Assembly: GCA_021234155.1 (NCBI GenBank)
Contig: JAJEKV010000002.1
Coordinates: 21,045,726 to 21,109,725 of the forward strand
Direction of reading: 5' to 3'
DNA from: Isoetes taiwanensis
Lineage: Eukaryota; Streptophyta; Lycopodiopsida; Isoetales; Isoetaceae
Length of the DNA stretch: 64,000 bases
Shown: positions 24,219 to 36,300 of the stretch, one piece after another
Layout: each line of letters starts with the position of its first letter
Numbering within the stretch: the stretch's first letter is position 1
Position numbers and translations under genes: made by a program
The notes under the pieces: model-generated
Told to the model about the DNA's origin: nothing
The model's input: the letters and a program-made list of their open reading frames with translations, nothing else
The model's database searches: none

Positions 24219-24684
24219 TTTTTTAACGTCTCTTAGTAAGTCGCTTGAGGAATTGCACCCTACCATGATTTAAGAATCTACATTCATGCGTTATTAATTG
24301 GTGGCAATAAGGATGTGGAGATAGTAAAATCTCTATCCAAGAAGTCCAATTAAAATCTATACACTGCACTTGTACCACAAAATCCAAGCAATCTAATTAG
24401 AGAATGAGAATCTAGAATTTGATTAATTAGTAGTAAATAATAGCAACTTTGGTCCCCATCAATTGCATGTGTAAGAATTGCTTGAGTTTGTATCCTAGTT
24501 TGGAAATGATAAACTTTAACAAAAATCCACAACATTATAAAATATTCATAAATTGTGCTTAGGGCAATTTGCTTGCTTCTGAACCATATATTTGCCTTTG
24601 ATTTTTTTATCTAGACAAACTTTAGGATTGGAGAGACATACAGAAGTTGGTCAATGGAAGATTTAAATCTTGAAGCATCTATAT
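24219..24684. other. Non-coding spacer
   Basis: AT-rich sequence between two simple-repeat tails. Nothing recognisable apart from the first about 40 bases, which weakly resemble a LINE 3' end. Confidence 0.4.
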
Positions 24685-25740
24685 AATGAGAATGAGAATG
24701 AGAATGAGAATGAGAATGAGAATGATTTTTTATCGTCCACTGAGGCCAATCGGCCTATAGGACCCATATGAGCGCAAAGAAACTTATTATCGTCCGGTTA
24801 AAAACCCCCACCCAAGGGTTTTCGAGGGAAAAACCGTGGCAGTAATAAGAATGCTGTCAAACTGTACAAGTATACATCAATGTTTATATACATGTCAAGT
24901 GTGTGCCCGAGGACATAGCCGATCTCGCATGTCCATAACCTCTCGAAGATATGATCCCAAAGACCGCACGGATGCCGTGCTCAATGTCACATGTAATGGC
25001 TGGCCGTGCCCCCACCAACTCAAAGATATCGCGGTCCGAATTTGATCATATGTCCGGGCAACTTTGAAGGGTATGAGATTCATCCTCAATGACTCCCATT
25101 TGGCAAGATTGACAGAGAGCCCGCCCGGGCGTGGCTCACCAATCCATCCGGCCTGCCTCACCAAGATGATGTGCCCCCTCGTATGGTGGAGGCAATGAGT
25201 CTCGCGCTTTTCATGGGCAAGTGGGTACGCAGGTAGCATTGCGGGCCTCGCTCCAATGTGGGATTTATGTGGCGCCGTAGTGTGCCGCCTTGACTGCTCA
25301 AGGGCATTAGCATCCCAAAGCTTGCCGAGGAAGCAATCGCCAAGATATTGCCTCAAGCTATGGCGACCGCCTTGCTTGCACATGTATGCACCTGTGTTCT
25401 CGCACATTCCATCTAGCCAACCATTGAGCTCTCTTTTTTCCCTCCAAAGAAGCCTTGAGGGCGCAAGGCTCCATTGCCATGATATAAGCTAGTTTAGGGA
25501 GACGAGCATCGGCCCATATTGACCACCTTCTGAAAATAGACAATGTGGCGATCAAGGGTCAGCCCTTTGAAGAGGCAAGAATCCTGCCTCCCGCAGAGAA
25601 TTTGATATGGGACTGTGGACTTCACCCCTAGTGCTCGTACTAAGAAGGCTTTCTGGACCTGCTCCAAGTCATTCCAAGTAGCAAGTGATACTACTGGGCC
25701 CCATACTTCCACCCCGTATAGCATCATTCTACTTGGTATT
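24685..25740 (-). mobile_element. 5'-truncated LINE with (CTCATT)n tail
   Basis: The minus strand carries the 3' part of a non-LTR retrotransposon. A frame at 25494-25727 contains MLYGVEVWGP, then WNDLEQVQKAFLVRALGVK and PYQILCGR, the block typical of LINE polyproteins just after the reverse transcriptase ('LLYGcEvWG...iq..fL.r.LGvk...Py'). Overlapping minus frames continue to 24895 (170 codons, 24895-25407) with frame shifts. Then comes a 3' UTR shared with the 2.4 kb copy and a hexanucleotide tail at 24685-24724. Truncation near 25740 removes the endonuclease and RT core, as usual for incomplete target-primed reverse transcription. The exact clade (RTE or L1-like) is not clear. Confidence 0.78.
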
Positions 25741-27870
25741 GAGGTTCACTATCGCTCCTTGCAATTTCTTATTCAGTACCATGAAATTGTATGTTATTGA
25801 AGCATGTGTTGAAAGGGCTCCAAGCTTGGTTTGAAGTTCATGGATTCCTCTGTCTGCCCATTATTGGCAAATCCGAAAAAGTTCGTTGACTATGTTTGCT
25901 TAAGTAGCCCATGCCTAGTATCTGATGCAATCATGGAAGTACAAGAAACCGCATCTTTTGAAACACTTGCACAATTGTATAATAGCTTTATTAAGGTGCT
26001 CGCTTGTGCTCTATCAAGCTACCATTGCTGAAGATATTTTGTCATTCCATAAGAAATATATATGTAAAGCATGCAAAATAGATCCAATCGGACCAATCAT
26101 AATAACCTCTCAAAGCACAAAATAGGCAGAAAACTAAATTTGTTACTGTGAAATAAATGCATCTTCAAATCTGACTACTTTATCCAGGCCCTTGATTTTA
26201 TATTAGCTACGAATAACACAGTAAAATCGATGCATAAAAAGTCACCTAAAGTGAGATGAATATCTTAAAGTTGCCTCAAAATGCCTACTTTACATGCACA
26301 TCAAAAATGATGTTCAGTTCTATCCTCATCATTAGAGGCACTTAAAAACTGGCCCAAAAAATAAAATGCACAAAGATCAACAGTTTGTTGCAGGAACCCC
26401 TAAGCAAAATAAGTACAGCAAGCTAAAGTTGCGTGATTATAGTAAAATGCCGAAGATATTGCTTCACAATTCCATGCGCTGAAAAACTGATTACATCTTG
26501 AGTATCCAAAATATTCAGAGTCAATCCCACAATCCAGAATGTTCAGAGTCAATCATATAACCAGGTTTAGTTCATATAAAGCTGTAGAGAATCCCTAAAG
26601 ATGAGTTTTACATTTCGCATTCTCACTCTAGTGCCTTGGTCCTTCCCTCTCTAGTGCTTTGGGTCCTTCTCTCTCTAGCACCTTGGGTCCGTCTCTCTCC
26701 ATGACCTCATCCCGCAACTCCTATACTGTCATGACAACTGCTTGTGTTCCATACTCTGGTCCCAACCCAGATGAAGACACCCATCAAACCCCCCATCCAA
26801 GCCCAGGCCCAGGCTCAGACCTAGCCACCCTCACACCCTGATGCCACCTTGCATGATATCATCTAGAGAGAGCCCACGGATGGCCAACCATGGAAACGCC
26901 CTAGAGCAGACAGTAAAGGCAAAGACGAAGCCTCTTTCATGAAAAAGGAAGCTTGAATTGCATGGCAAAAGAGATGCAATCCGCGGTGCTTCAAGTGCTC
27001 AAAAAGCAAATGGCTACAAAGAAACACCGCGTATAACAATTGGAGGACCTCGTCCGCTTGGTGCAGTTTGAAAGACAACAAGATAAGCTTAGTTTCGCTA
27101 GCCTACAGGCCAGCCTAGACACCTTGTCTACACACCATGGCACAGGCGAGGGAACACTTTGAGCAAGAGATAACCGCTGCTATCTCCTGCATTCGAATAC
27201 AGGTTTAGGAGATGATCTCCATTCATAAGATAGTCCAGGCAACTGCCAGGGAAAGCCAGTCACAACACCAAGCCCTTCAGAATGGAATCAGCGCATTTGT
27301 GACAGCCTCAACAACAGTAGATATAGCGTTTACCTCCCGGCTATAGAGACTGGAGCAAAGCTTTGTAGCTAGAGAGCTGAATGTACAAGAGTTATGGGCA
27401 GCTGTAATCCAACAGAGTAAAGGCCTCCATAGATGCTCATGAAAAATTGCAATATTCTATGGGCGAGTTGGCAAGGCAAAAACAATTCCAAAGAAGAGTC
27501 GAAGTTCCCTGGCTCGTATATGGATACCACTTCATGTACCTTAGAGGCGGCACATGTTCAAATGCCTGAGTGATGTAAATGAAATAAAATTCATGTCAGA
27601 ATGTACATGTATGTGTGGGAGTTTAGGGTCTTGAATATGTAAAAGATTTGTATGTAATGTAATGTAATGTAATGTAATGTAATGAGGTGACTAATTTTAT
27701 TTCAATCGTAATTTTACAGTCAATTATTCCGTAATTTTGTGGATCAAGATCCGTAGGTTCGATTGGGCTTAGGCAATTTGAATACTTAAAACCTTCTTGC
27801 ATTAGAAAGCTAAAGGAAAGAAACACATGTTGTTAGCGCGGAAACATGAGCAATCGATCTGCATAAGGTG
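25741..27870. other. Region without recognisable genes
   Basis: Mostly AT-rich. At 26620-26700 a roughly 27 bp unit with CTCTCTAG(T/C)(G/A)C...TTGGGTCC repeats three times and is read as a Ser/Pro-rich frame. From 26860 to 27550 a broken frame of polar, coiled-coil character (…VLQVLKKQMATKKH…) could be a retrotransposon gag relic, but no hallmark motif is present. (TGTAA)n lies at 27653-27684. Confidence 0.35.
27653..27684. repeat. (TGTAA)n microsatellite
   Basis: Six tandem copies of TGTAA. No LINE-like 3' UTR was recognised next to it, so unlike the AGAAT arrays it cannot be assigned to an element tail. Confidence 0.85.
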
Positions 27871-27879
27871 CATTTAATT

Positions 27880-29605
27880 TGATGAGGTCAAGACTCCATG
27901 AAAATTGTTCGTGTAATTGTGGTGTGTGCGATCCAAGCTCATGCCGGAATATGTCAAGCCAAGGACAAGACATTTGATAATGTTAGCACATTTTAGAGGG
28001 CTATGGTATGTGACAGAAAGCAAAGAAAGTAACGAAAGGGCATAAGCTACAATGTATCAAATCGATTGTGGAAATTGTGGGAAACAATTAATTGAGTTGT
28101 GTCCAAGAGAATACAAGGAGCGATTGATCAAACACTTGATTGGCAAGTCTATGGTTACGCTAATGAGGCCTTGAAGAAAGGAACTTCACCAAGACTAAAA
28201 GCTAATTGACAAGAAAGGCAGCCCAAAGAATATGTTGGATAACATGTTTGATCATATGTCAAGTTTGTATATCATAACTTTGTGGCACATTGGCAGAAAG
28301 CAAACAATTCAAGGAATCCATGAAGAGTCTTCGATGATACCGTAGATATCGCTTGTTGATTTCTGAGAATTATACTTTGAAGCCATTCAACGAGATTCAA
28401 GCACAACATTGGTACAATGAACAAATCAAAGATATTGGTCCACATCACGATGTTCAAGGTACAGTGGTAAAATGAGGAAATGTGTGCACTTTTTATTTCA
28501 GATGACAAAACACATGATACTCACTTTGTACAAAAAGCATTCAAGATGCACCTCAATTGGCTGAAAGAAAATGGTGCTGGTCATATGAAATAACACTTAG
28601 TTTGGTCCGACGGGTGTGCAGCCCAATTCAAGTCGAGAAGAGCTTTCTATCATGTAACAAGGTATCATCAAGAGCATAAGATCGAATGCACCGAATTTCT
28701 TTTGCTCGTGACATGGGAAGGGCACACATGATTTGGAGAAGGAGCCATAGCCAAACTATGGCTCGAGGCGTAACAAAAGAAAAAGGATGGGAAAGTGATA
28801 AAAAATGCGTAAACCGCATGTGAGGTTCTTGAAGAGAAAATTTCTGATGTGGAAAGGGTATTTTGGAAGGTGTCCGACATTGACCGCTCCCAAAGATTTG
28901 ATGTGCTCCCAAAGAAAGGGGTGCAATCTCTTCATTATGTATCATCCATAGATCCAAATGATCCAACAAAGTTAATGTGTAGATCTCTTTATGTTTTTGT
29001 AAGGCATGCATCAATTTTGATTGGCCCGCTTGTGAGAATGCCGATCATTGTGGCGGTGGGAGTTGAGAAAACTAGAGCCTACAAACAGGGACAATGTTGA
29101 AGAAGATGGGTACGAGGCAGAGGACTTGTGGGCAAATGACGGGACAATATGGATGAGACAAAGGCAGGTTGAGATTATTTTGCATCATTCACATCCCCGC
29201 ATAATTATGAAAGGGTCCCTTATTATCTCATCCAAAGGTACGTAAGAAACATGCCCTCAAGAAGACACCAAGGATGACTATGGAAATGAATTTTATTGTG
29301 GTAATGAAGTTATAGCTGGTAACTACTTTGAATTGATTCCCGGTTGCCATCAAAAGTACAGCTTATTCAAGGAAAGAAAGTTCTTGTCCATCCCGAAGTC
29401 AAGAATTGGGGTGAGATTTCATTTGAGCCACCAAACATAAGATTAAAGGTACATCTTATGCATATGAACCCACTAACTATTGGCATGAAATGTTGTTTGA
29501 AATTTGCCGTAGATTGTAGAATCTCTGTAGTTGAAGTAACTTTTCTATGCACTAAGGCATGGACTTGCAAACCGAATGTAATCGAATGTGAACCAGATTA
29601 AAACA
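27880..29605 (+). pseudogene. Decayed DDE-transposase-like gene, unnamed family, copy 1
   Basis: Frameshifted coding sequence. In order: a Cys-rich start (NCSCNCGVCD, then CGNCGKQLIELCP near 28.07 kb); YHNFVAHWQKAN (28.27 kb); DFSENYTLKPFNEIQAQHW (28.36 kb); VWSDGCAAQFKSRRAFYHV (28.60 kb); NFFCS-stop-HGKGTHD, then GEGAIAKLWL in another frame (28.70-28.77 kb); and a C-terminal part RFDVLPKKGVQSLHYVSS (28.9 kb) with YGNEFYCGN and NYFELIP (29.3 kb). I know this motif order (ENY...NEIQ..HW; SDGC..QFK; FFGS.HGKG.HDG.GA) from uncharacterised plant and animal proteins. The spaced aspartates suggest a DDE-type nuclease fold, which is inference. No terminal repeats were identified. Several breaks are single-base shifts. 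Confidence 0.6.
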
Positions 29606-29967
29606 CAAACATTAATATAATGTTTATATACTTCCAAGATCATATACTTAGTGTAAGTTCAATTGGTTTCTATCTCCTCAAGAATCCAATGAGTTTGCAT
29701 TTGAATTGGGGATACATTGTGATCTAGTCGCTCGATCTCCTCCCGCCATCTCAACCAACCACCAAAAAAAAGGAATTTTTATCCCCGCCTATTCCCTTCT
29801 CCCCCTCAAGCTTCTCGATATGGCTTGATTTGTTCCTTAACCAATGATTTGTGCCAATGATTTGTTCAACATCCTTTTCTCAAAATCTATCCCATGGTTT
29901 GGCCAATGGTTGATGCCGGCATATATCCCACAAGCCTAGCTCAAAGGAAAGGGCTATATTTCAATGT
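29606..29967. other. Non-coding spacer
   Basis: No coding frame or repeat recognised. Includes a short CT-rich stretch (about 29735-29815). Confidence 0.4.
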
Positions 29968-30215
29968 GGAATATTCCTTTCAATGTAATAAGGAATATTC
30001 TTGATAACTAGGTACCAAAGAATATTCCTTCAATGCAAAAAGGAATATTCCTTTCAAAGGTAATAGGAATATTCCTTGTAACTATGGGTGCACTTAAAAC
30101 AAACTAAAGAATATTCCTTTGATAGTAATAAGGAATATTCCCGATAACTAGGCTTAAGGAATATTCCTTTCAATGCAATAAGGAATATTCCTTTCAAGGT
30201 AATAAGGAATATTCC
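29968..30215. repeat. Array of ten GGAATATTCC-type palindromes
   Basis: Ten copies of the 8 bp core GAATATTC, most as GGAATATTCC flanked by AAG/CTT, lie in 248 bp with spacers such as TTCAA(T/G)G(T/C)AATAA and GATAACTAGG. Each fits nGAAnnTTCn, the paired module of a heat shock element, and is also a perfect palindrome. The array may be a degenerate satellite or a clustered transcription-factor binding region. No clear gene follows. Confidence 0.7.
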
Positions 30216-31760
30216 TTGTTATCTCTATATTGTTGACTCACGCTTACCAAACACAATATGCATAGGCACACAATATGCCTTAACATAATCCATTCATTTG
30301 GCATTTGTTGATTTGGCAATTGTTGATTTGGTAACATGTGGAACATTGAATGCAGGGATATTTGAGCCCATTACTAAAAAGGGTGGACTAGGATTACATT
30401 TGGACAAGAGGACACGCTGGGCCTCAGAATCAAGATTACAAGCCAACAGCCATAACTTTTCAACATCTAATCTCTATCCACACTTATCAATGAAGCAAAG
30501 AAAACCCTATTTATATATGCGCACGCTTTTGTGATATATGCATGTGGGATATTGCTAACTTTGTGTTAGGGTTGTGCTAACTCGCATACCAAGCAATTGG
30601 TCTCATAATATGGTTCAAAACCTATACATTTTACATTTGCAAAAATATTGAGGGTGGGTGGATCGGCCCCCCGAGGTGTGAAATCGTATGCATGGATACA
30701 TCCCTTTCCTCTTCCTCGCCTAATTCCCAAAACAAAATCGTATGCATGCAAACATCCCTTTATTCCCAAAATTCTGCCTCAGAAGCTTCATTCCGGCCCC
30801 CATCGCCTATTCCGCCATCTCCTTCACTCCTTCCCCATTCCGGCCCATCTCCTTCACTTCCGCCATGGCCAAGTTCAAGACCACACTCCAGAACACTATC
30901 CCGCCATTGTGCCTCGCCTCCTCCCCGCCAAAGAAGGTCCTCCTCTTCCTCCTGAGAATCCGCGGTCTTCCTCCGCAGGCCACCCTACATAGGCCACCCC
31001 TATGGCGAAATTCACTCCACCGAGAGGTGGAGAAGCTCATCATGGATCATCAGCCGCCGCCTGCATGGGGTGATCGAGTGGGTGCATGAGGTTTACCCCT
31101 CGACGAGGAGCCGCTCCGGAAATGAAGATGTATGCCATGGAGGACGACAATTTCATATAGAGTCAAGATGGCCCCAAGATCAAGCCTTGTTTTTGTAATC
31201 CCCGGTTTCAATTTTTTGGTAATAGTCCTTGTGACTATTCTTTGTAAAGCTTTTAATTAAATACGTAGCAATAGTCCTTGTGACTCCATTTTTGTAAAGC
31301 TTTTTCATTAATGACGTAACCTCTTCTACAAATTGTAGACTATTTTTTTGCTTTAACTGTTTCTCTCGAAGTTTCCACCGCTTTTTAGTTAACCGAACTA
31401 TTTCTATCCTTTCAGATAGATATAAGAAACATGTTTGGTACTTAGTTTGCAACTCAAGTTTTTGGTGCAACTCAAGTTAATGACAGCTTTTGTCATTAAT
31501 TATAAAATGCAAAGTACAATTATCAAAATAGTATACCAAAACAAACATTAAAGCCAACAAGGAATTTCAAGGTGCGTAATTTATGATCCGCACACTAACA
31601 AAATATGGTAACCAAAGCAGCCAATAGGAAAATATGTTCGTAGTATTTTTCTTTAAATGCATCTTGAAGCATCCAAGCATCTCGCCAAAAATTTCTCGAT
31701 GTTGGTCCGTAAACCTCTTGAACAATACCATCCGCATGAAATGAACACTAAATTGTTAGG
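30216..31760. other. Region without recognised genes
   Basis: Contains a frame at 30298-30534 and a GC-richer block at 30650-31090 with overlapping proline-rich frames on the plus strand (including MAKFKTTLQNTIPPLC from 30865). Composition there is coding-like, but I recognise no family and the frames shift. The direct repeat AATCGTATGCATG occurs near 30681 and 30737. Downstream is AT-rich. Confidence 0.3.
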
Positions 31761-31776
31761 GTGTGTATACCACACC

Positions 31777-32385
31777 AAACCATGCACCATACCATGCCCC
31801 ACACTATCATATTCACCGTAATCCAGCACATCCCACCACACACCACACCATTCACCACACACCCCACCACACACCACACCATTCACCACACCATACACCA
31901 TAGACCATACACCAACTATCATATTCACCCCACCAGCACATCCCACCACACACCACACCATTCACACACCCCACCACACACCCCACCACACACCACACCA
32001 TACACCATAGACCATACACCAACTATCATATTCACCAACGAAGCACATCCCACCACACACCACACCATTCACCACACACCCCACCACACACTCCACCACA
32101 CACCACACCATTCACCACACACCATACACCATAGACCATACACCAACTATCATATTCACTGAATCCAGCACATCCCACACACACACCACATTCACATTCA
32201 CATGGTGGGGTGTGGTGGTCACCACACACCATACACCATACACCAAATGGTGGAGTGTGGAGCGGTGGTGCAAGGTGGGGTGGTGGGGGGGTGGGGTGGG
32301 TGTGTGGTGGTGGTGTGTGTAGTGGTGTGTGGTGGTGGTGATGTGGTGTGGTGGAGTGTGGTGGGGTGTGGTAGTGTGGTGTTGA
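31777..32385. repeat. CA-rich minisatellite switching to a TG-rich strand
   Basis: Units of about 107-124 bp, anchored by TATCATATTCAC at 31805, 31917, 32024 and 32148, are built of CACCACACACC-type words. At about 32200 the plus strand switches to TG-rich sequence, briefly back to CA (32220-32246), then to TG/GG-rich until 32385. The two parts can pair as a large foldback. GGGG-TGGT-GGGGGGG-T-GGGG-T-GGG at 32277-32300 is a strong G-quadruplex motif. Frames across it are low-complexity artefacts. Confidence 0.85.
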
Positions 32386-33704
32386 AACAATCAAAACAAT
32401 CAAGTATGTTGTAACAACCAAAACAATCAAGTAACCGCTTTGATTGACCAAAAAGGGTACAAGGCTTTTTTAATCGTAAATCTTTTTTCTTCAAAAAAAA
32501 AAAAAAACTTACATAGTCATAAAGTATACTATCAAGAGTATACTATTCAAAGATAGTGTCATTTACACATTCCTTATGATAGAAAATGTGAACACAAATG
32601 TGAACAAAAGATATATATAAGCCTCGTTACATAGTTCATCTTGCAAAATCGATACTCAGACTCATGATCACCGTAAAATCGAGGATCACTGGCCGATACG
32701 TTTCTTTCTGATTGGCATCACAATGCATGACCAAAGCATCTATTAGAAATTGTCGTCCGTGGATGTATGCATTCATGAGAGAACCATTTAGATGTAATCG
32801 TGGACATCCATAAATAAGGTTAGAAATATTTAAAGGAACATGAGATGCAAGACACAAGGGAAGGCATACAACTTACTTCCATATCTCTACCGTAGACAAG
32901 AGCTTCAACATATTTGTGCATAAATCCCATCACATACAACCCACATGATGTTAAATCGGCCGCCGTGGCACCTCTACTTGTCGTAATCCGATTAACATTA
33001 TTTCTTCATGAAATCGACGCCTCTAGATACTTGACCGATCGATGTGGTTAACATTTGTGTGTGCAGCCTACATATCACGAAATTTAGCAGACCAATTAGC
33101 GTAAGAAAACAAAGCAACAACTTAAAGTATTACATACCCTTTCATTGCTTTCGCTCGTCGCGATAACCTGTAAGAGGATTCAAGACGGAATTCCCTCGGT
33201 GCGTAGGATCTTGAATCGATGGTGCGAAAAAAAAAACCAAAGACAAAATGGTCATTCTCAAGGATAGGTGCAAGGATATGATGGCATTTAGCTACCACAA
33301 TCCCTTCATCCCCGATTTCACTATTTCAATGACATTCAGTGATCCTTCACCGATTCACCCTTTTCTTTTGTCGCCGGTAGCTTCTAAACCTTATATAGTT
33401 GTAAGGCAGATAAAAAAGATTTTGCTCTTCCACTGAAAAGGCAATGTCTCATACAAGCACCCGATTAGATTAAGATTAACATTAGAGACAAGGAATAGCA
33501 ACAAATACAAATTTCGGTTACAACCAGTTATTACCCCGCCATAAAGATCCACTAAGCTGCTACTCATTTTAGAGTTAGTTGCACATAAAATTGCTATGTC
33601 GATGCAACCACTTTCATTTCAAATGGGCGGACAGCTTCTTGAATGGCGGAATGGCGCGGAATTCCATAAGTTTATCCTTGTCATCATTTCGTTGTCGATC
33701 CAAG
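32386..33704. other. Region without recognised genes
   Basis: AT-rich. A 73-codon minus-strand frame (32636-32857) has a protein-like composition (NLIYGCPRLHLNGSLMNAYI) but no recognised homologue. Nothing else supports a gene here. Confidence 0.3.
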
Positions 33705-33975
33705 ATGTTAGTGTCATATTAACAATTGATCCATGACAATAAAGCATAAATTGATACCTTCCAATCTCTCGCTTCCAAAGGGTTTAGACCTGCAAAACGA
33801 AAGTAGAATATAATAAGCTACCAAGTATAAGTAAGTCAATGTTAGTGTCATATTAACAATTGATCCATGACAATAAAGCATAAATTGATACCTTCCAATC
33901 TCAAGCTTCCAAAGGGTTTAGACCTCGCAAAACGAGTAAAATATAATAAGCTACCAAGTATAAGTAAGTCAATGT
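33705..33975. repeat. Two-copy tandem duplication, period 134 bp
   Basis: The unit starting ATGTTAGTGTCATATTAACA and ending AAGTATAAGTAAGTCA occurs twice in succession. The copies differ by a few bases and one small indel. Confidence 0.88.
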
Positions 33976-33999
33976 AAGCTAGCAATTACCGCTTTGCAA

Positions 34000-36300
34000 A
34001 ATGATGTCCCCGCCTCCGGTTTGCACTTCTTTTTCCAAATTGCTTTGGCATCAGCCTTTGACCATAAATTTAGTCATTGCCTTGGCTGCAATCTCCAAGG
34101 CTTCTTCAACATCATCTAGCTCCTTTGAATCGTCGCAAGTCTCTCAAGACAAGAAAGTGCTTCATTCTAATGTTTTGAAAGCAAGACAAAAAAAAACACA
34201 CGCACCGCCAAAGAACAAGCCTTTTCCTCAACTTGAAAAACAACAGCCTTCAGGATCGCTTTTCAATGTCGCCACCAACATCTTCGTAATTTTATCCAGA
34301 ACACGCCAACGTAAGTTTCAAAAATACAAAAAAAAAAAAAAAAGAAACTCCCAAAAGGAGAGAGAATTACTTTCTCGGGCTTTCACTAGTTGTCTAATAA
34401 TAGCAAAATGGCTTCAACAGTGGGATCTCTTTTTGGAAAACAACCTCTCACTGCAAAATATTGAACATTAGTGAACTCTAACTACAACAGATGCAATCTT
34501 AATGTAATCGTAATGTCATCACCCTACCTTCCACATACCCCTCTGCCTCCAAATCCCGCGACCGATTGCTTATGAGTTGTTGCAATTCTCAAAGGTGATG
34601 TAGATGTGGATGGACTTCCAACATCGATAGCAAAGAAGATCTTTTGTGCCGTGTTCAAAGAATTGGGATGTCCGAGAATGGTAAATGCAACCCCATCTCA
34701 ATAACATTCTTCTTTTCACCTACAACATGAAATTTTGCTATATTCAACTTAAGCATAGTGCACCTAAACATGAATTGTTTAGTTTACCCTCGCAGCTTTT
34801 ACTTCTTCCTTTCTTGATACTACCCATGTCCGCATTGACACAATTGGGTGTCAATAAGAAATGTAAACACTTGATTCAATCAAGGGAAGATGTAGAGTAG
34901 ATAGAAGCAAAATCAAGAAAAACAATCGATGCAAATCAAAAATGTAACAAATGTTAATTACATGCAAGTAGGTTTTTACTACAAAAAACTTTCTCACGAT
35001 AATGTAACGACAAAAATAGAAGTACATTAGTGTACATAGCTATCACAATGTAAAGGAAAACCAAATACTAAATTCAAATGTATTTCGTAACAAAAATATT
35101 TTATCAATACACCCTATCAAATACATCATTCAAAGATTGAATGTAAAGGAAAGTCAAATACCAAATTCATATGCATTTCTCGATCACATGTAAATGCAAA
35201 GTACAACCAATACAATACACCCTATTAATACACCCCAGAAAGGAATTCCGTAAAAGCACTTCATGGCACATGTAAATATAAAGTACGTATAAATACATTT
35301 CCTCTTTACAAGAAAGACAAAACCACGCCAAATCAAATGTTAATACAGCTTATGTACATGATGGAAACTAACTACATCTAAGTACACTCAAACTAATTAT
35401 GTAATCAAAATAGAAATAGATGTACCTTCTAAGGGATTCCTAAGTAGTGTCGCAGTCCCCTGACCATGAACAATCATGTACGTATGTATTCGCCGCTGAA
35501 ACCCCAATATAAGACAAAATAGACAATATGTATGACCACAAAGTGGAGATATTACCATGGTTGAGTCAAGGCAATCATTGCACCGCCGCAAGTATTGCTT
35601 ATATGTGAGAATGAAGCCCCCGCCTTGTCACGCGAGTATGGGAGCTGGCTGCAGCCTATCGGTCTGATCTTTCCAAATGCTTAGTCATCTCCTTTATTCT
35701 ATTCTCACAGCTTGAAATTAACTTCCAAATCCTTGCTGATTTTTTCAATGGTAGCTTCTAATTCTTGCAAATCAGCCTTTAAACAATCAATGGGAATCAT
35801 TAGAGCATCTAAGTCAGCAATATAACTTGATTTCTCCTCCTCTAAATGGGATGCCAAAGCCATTTGCACATCGGGCTTGGCTTCCCCGCTTGCTTTTAAA
35901 CCCGCCATAATGCCGAATCGCCACATATTTTTGCATCTTTACTCGCACAAGTCTTGTCAAGAAGCTCTTATCACTCTCATGCTTCAAAAAAGCTCAATTT
36001 CCATTGTTTTCCTTTTTCTTTTAAACTCAGATTTCATCAAGCATGGAGGCGTAATCTAATGCTCTTGTTTCCCTCCACCTTTTCATCATTTCCAACCGCT
36101 GCCCCAATTCTACCCGAGGCATACATTTAATAGCTTTAACATTGGAAGACTTTATCAGAAGCTAATTCTCGTCCGTCGATTCTTTTTGAGAGCCTTTTGA
36201 ATGAAGACTTGCACTTGCTTTCACCTCATCCCAATCAATGCGCATCTTTGTAATGAAGTGCATATGCTCTGCAAAATACAATGGAATGTGATGATTTGCA
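34000..36300 (-). pseudogene. Possible decayed minus-strand gene, unrecognised
   Basis: Minus-strand frames look coding in three places. 36050-36280 reads KMRIDWDEVKASASLHSKG...VKAIKCMPRVELGQRLEMMK with one stop. 35705-35926 is a 73-codon coiled-coil-like frame (DLDALMIPIDCLKADLQELE). 34080-34170 reads DSKELDDVEEALEIAAKAM. A frame at 35397-35591 has CNDCLDSTMVISPLCGHTYC, which resembles a zinc-binding knuckle. They are in plausible order but not joined by clear splice sites. The plus-strand 156-codon frame (34001-34471) is probably the shadow of this region. Family unknown; it may belong to a transposon. Confidence 0.25.

Noticed and set aside
28628-29014. 128-codon minus-strand frame and its relative at 59657-59875 plus as a conserved gene
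   Set aside because: The similarity is real but comes from the opposite-strand transposase-like gene, whose motifs make better sense.
29968-30215. CRISPR-like array
   Set aside because: The repeats are 10-14 bp palindromes with similar, not unique, spacers, in a plant nuclear context.
30648-31089. Overlapping proline-rich ORFs as a host gene
   Set aside because: Three frames are open together and no domain, splice site or homologue is recognisable.
31653-32494. Long His/Thr/Pro-rich and Val/Trp/Cys-rich frames on both strands
   Set aside because: They are low-complexity translations of the CA/TG minisatellite, open in several frames at once.
34001-34471. 156-codon plus-strand Ser/Lys-rich ORF as a gene
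   Set aside because: Contains a poly-lysine from an A-run and looks like the antisense of a more coding-like minus strand.
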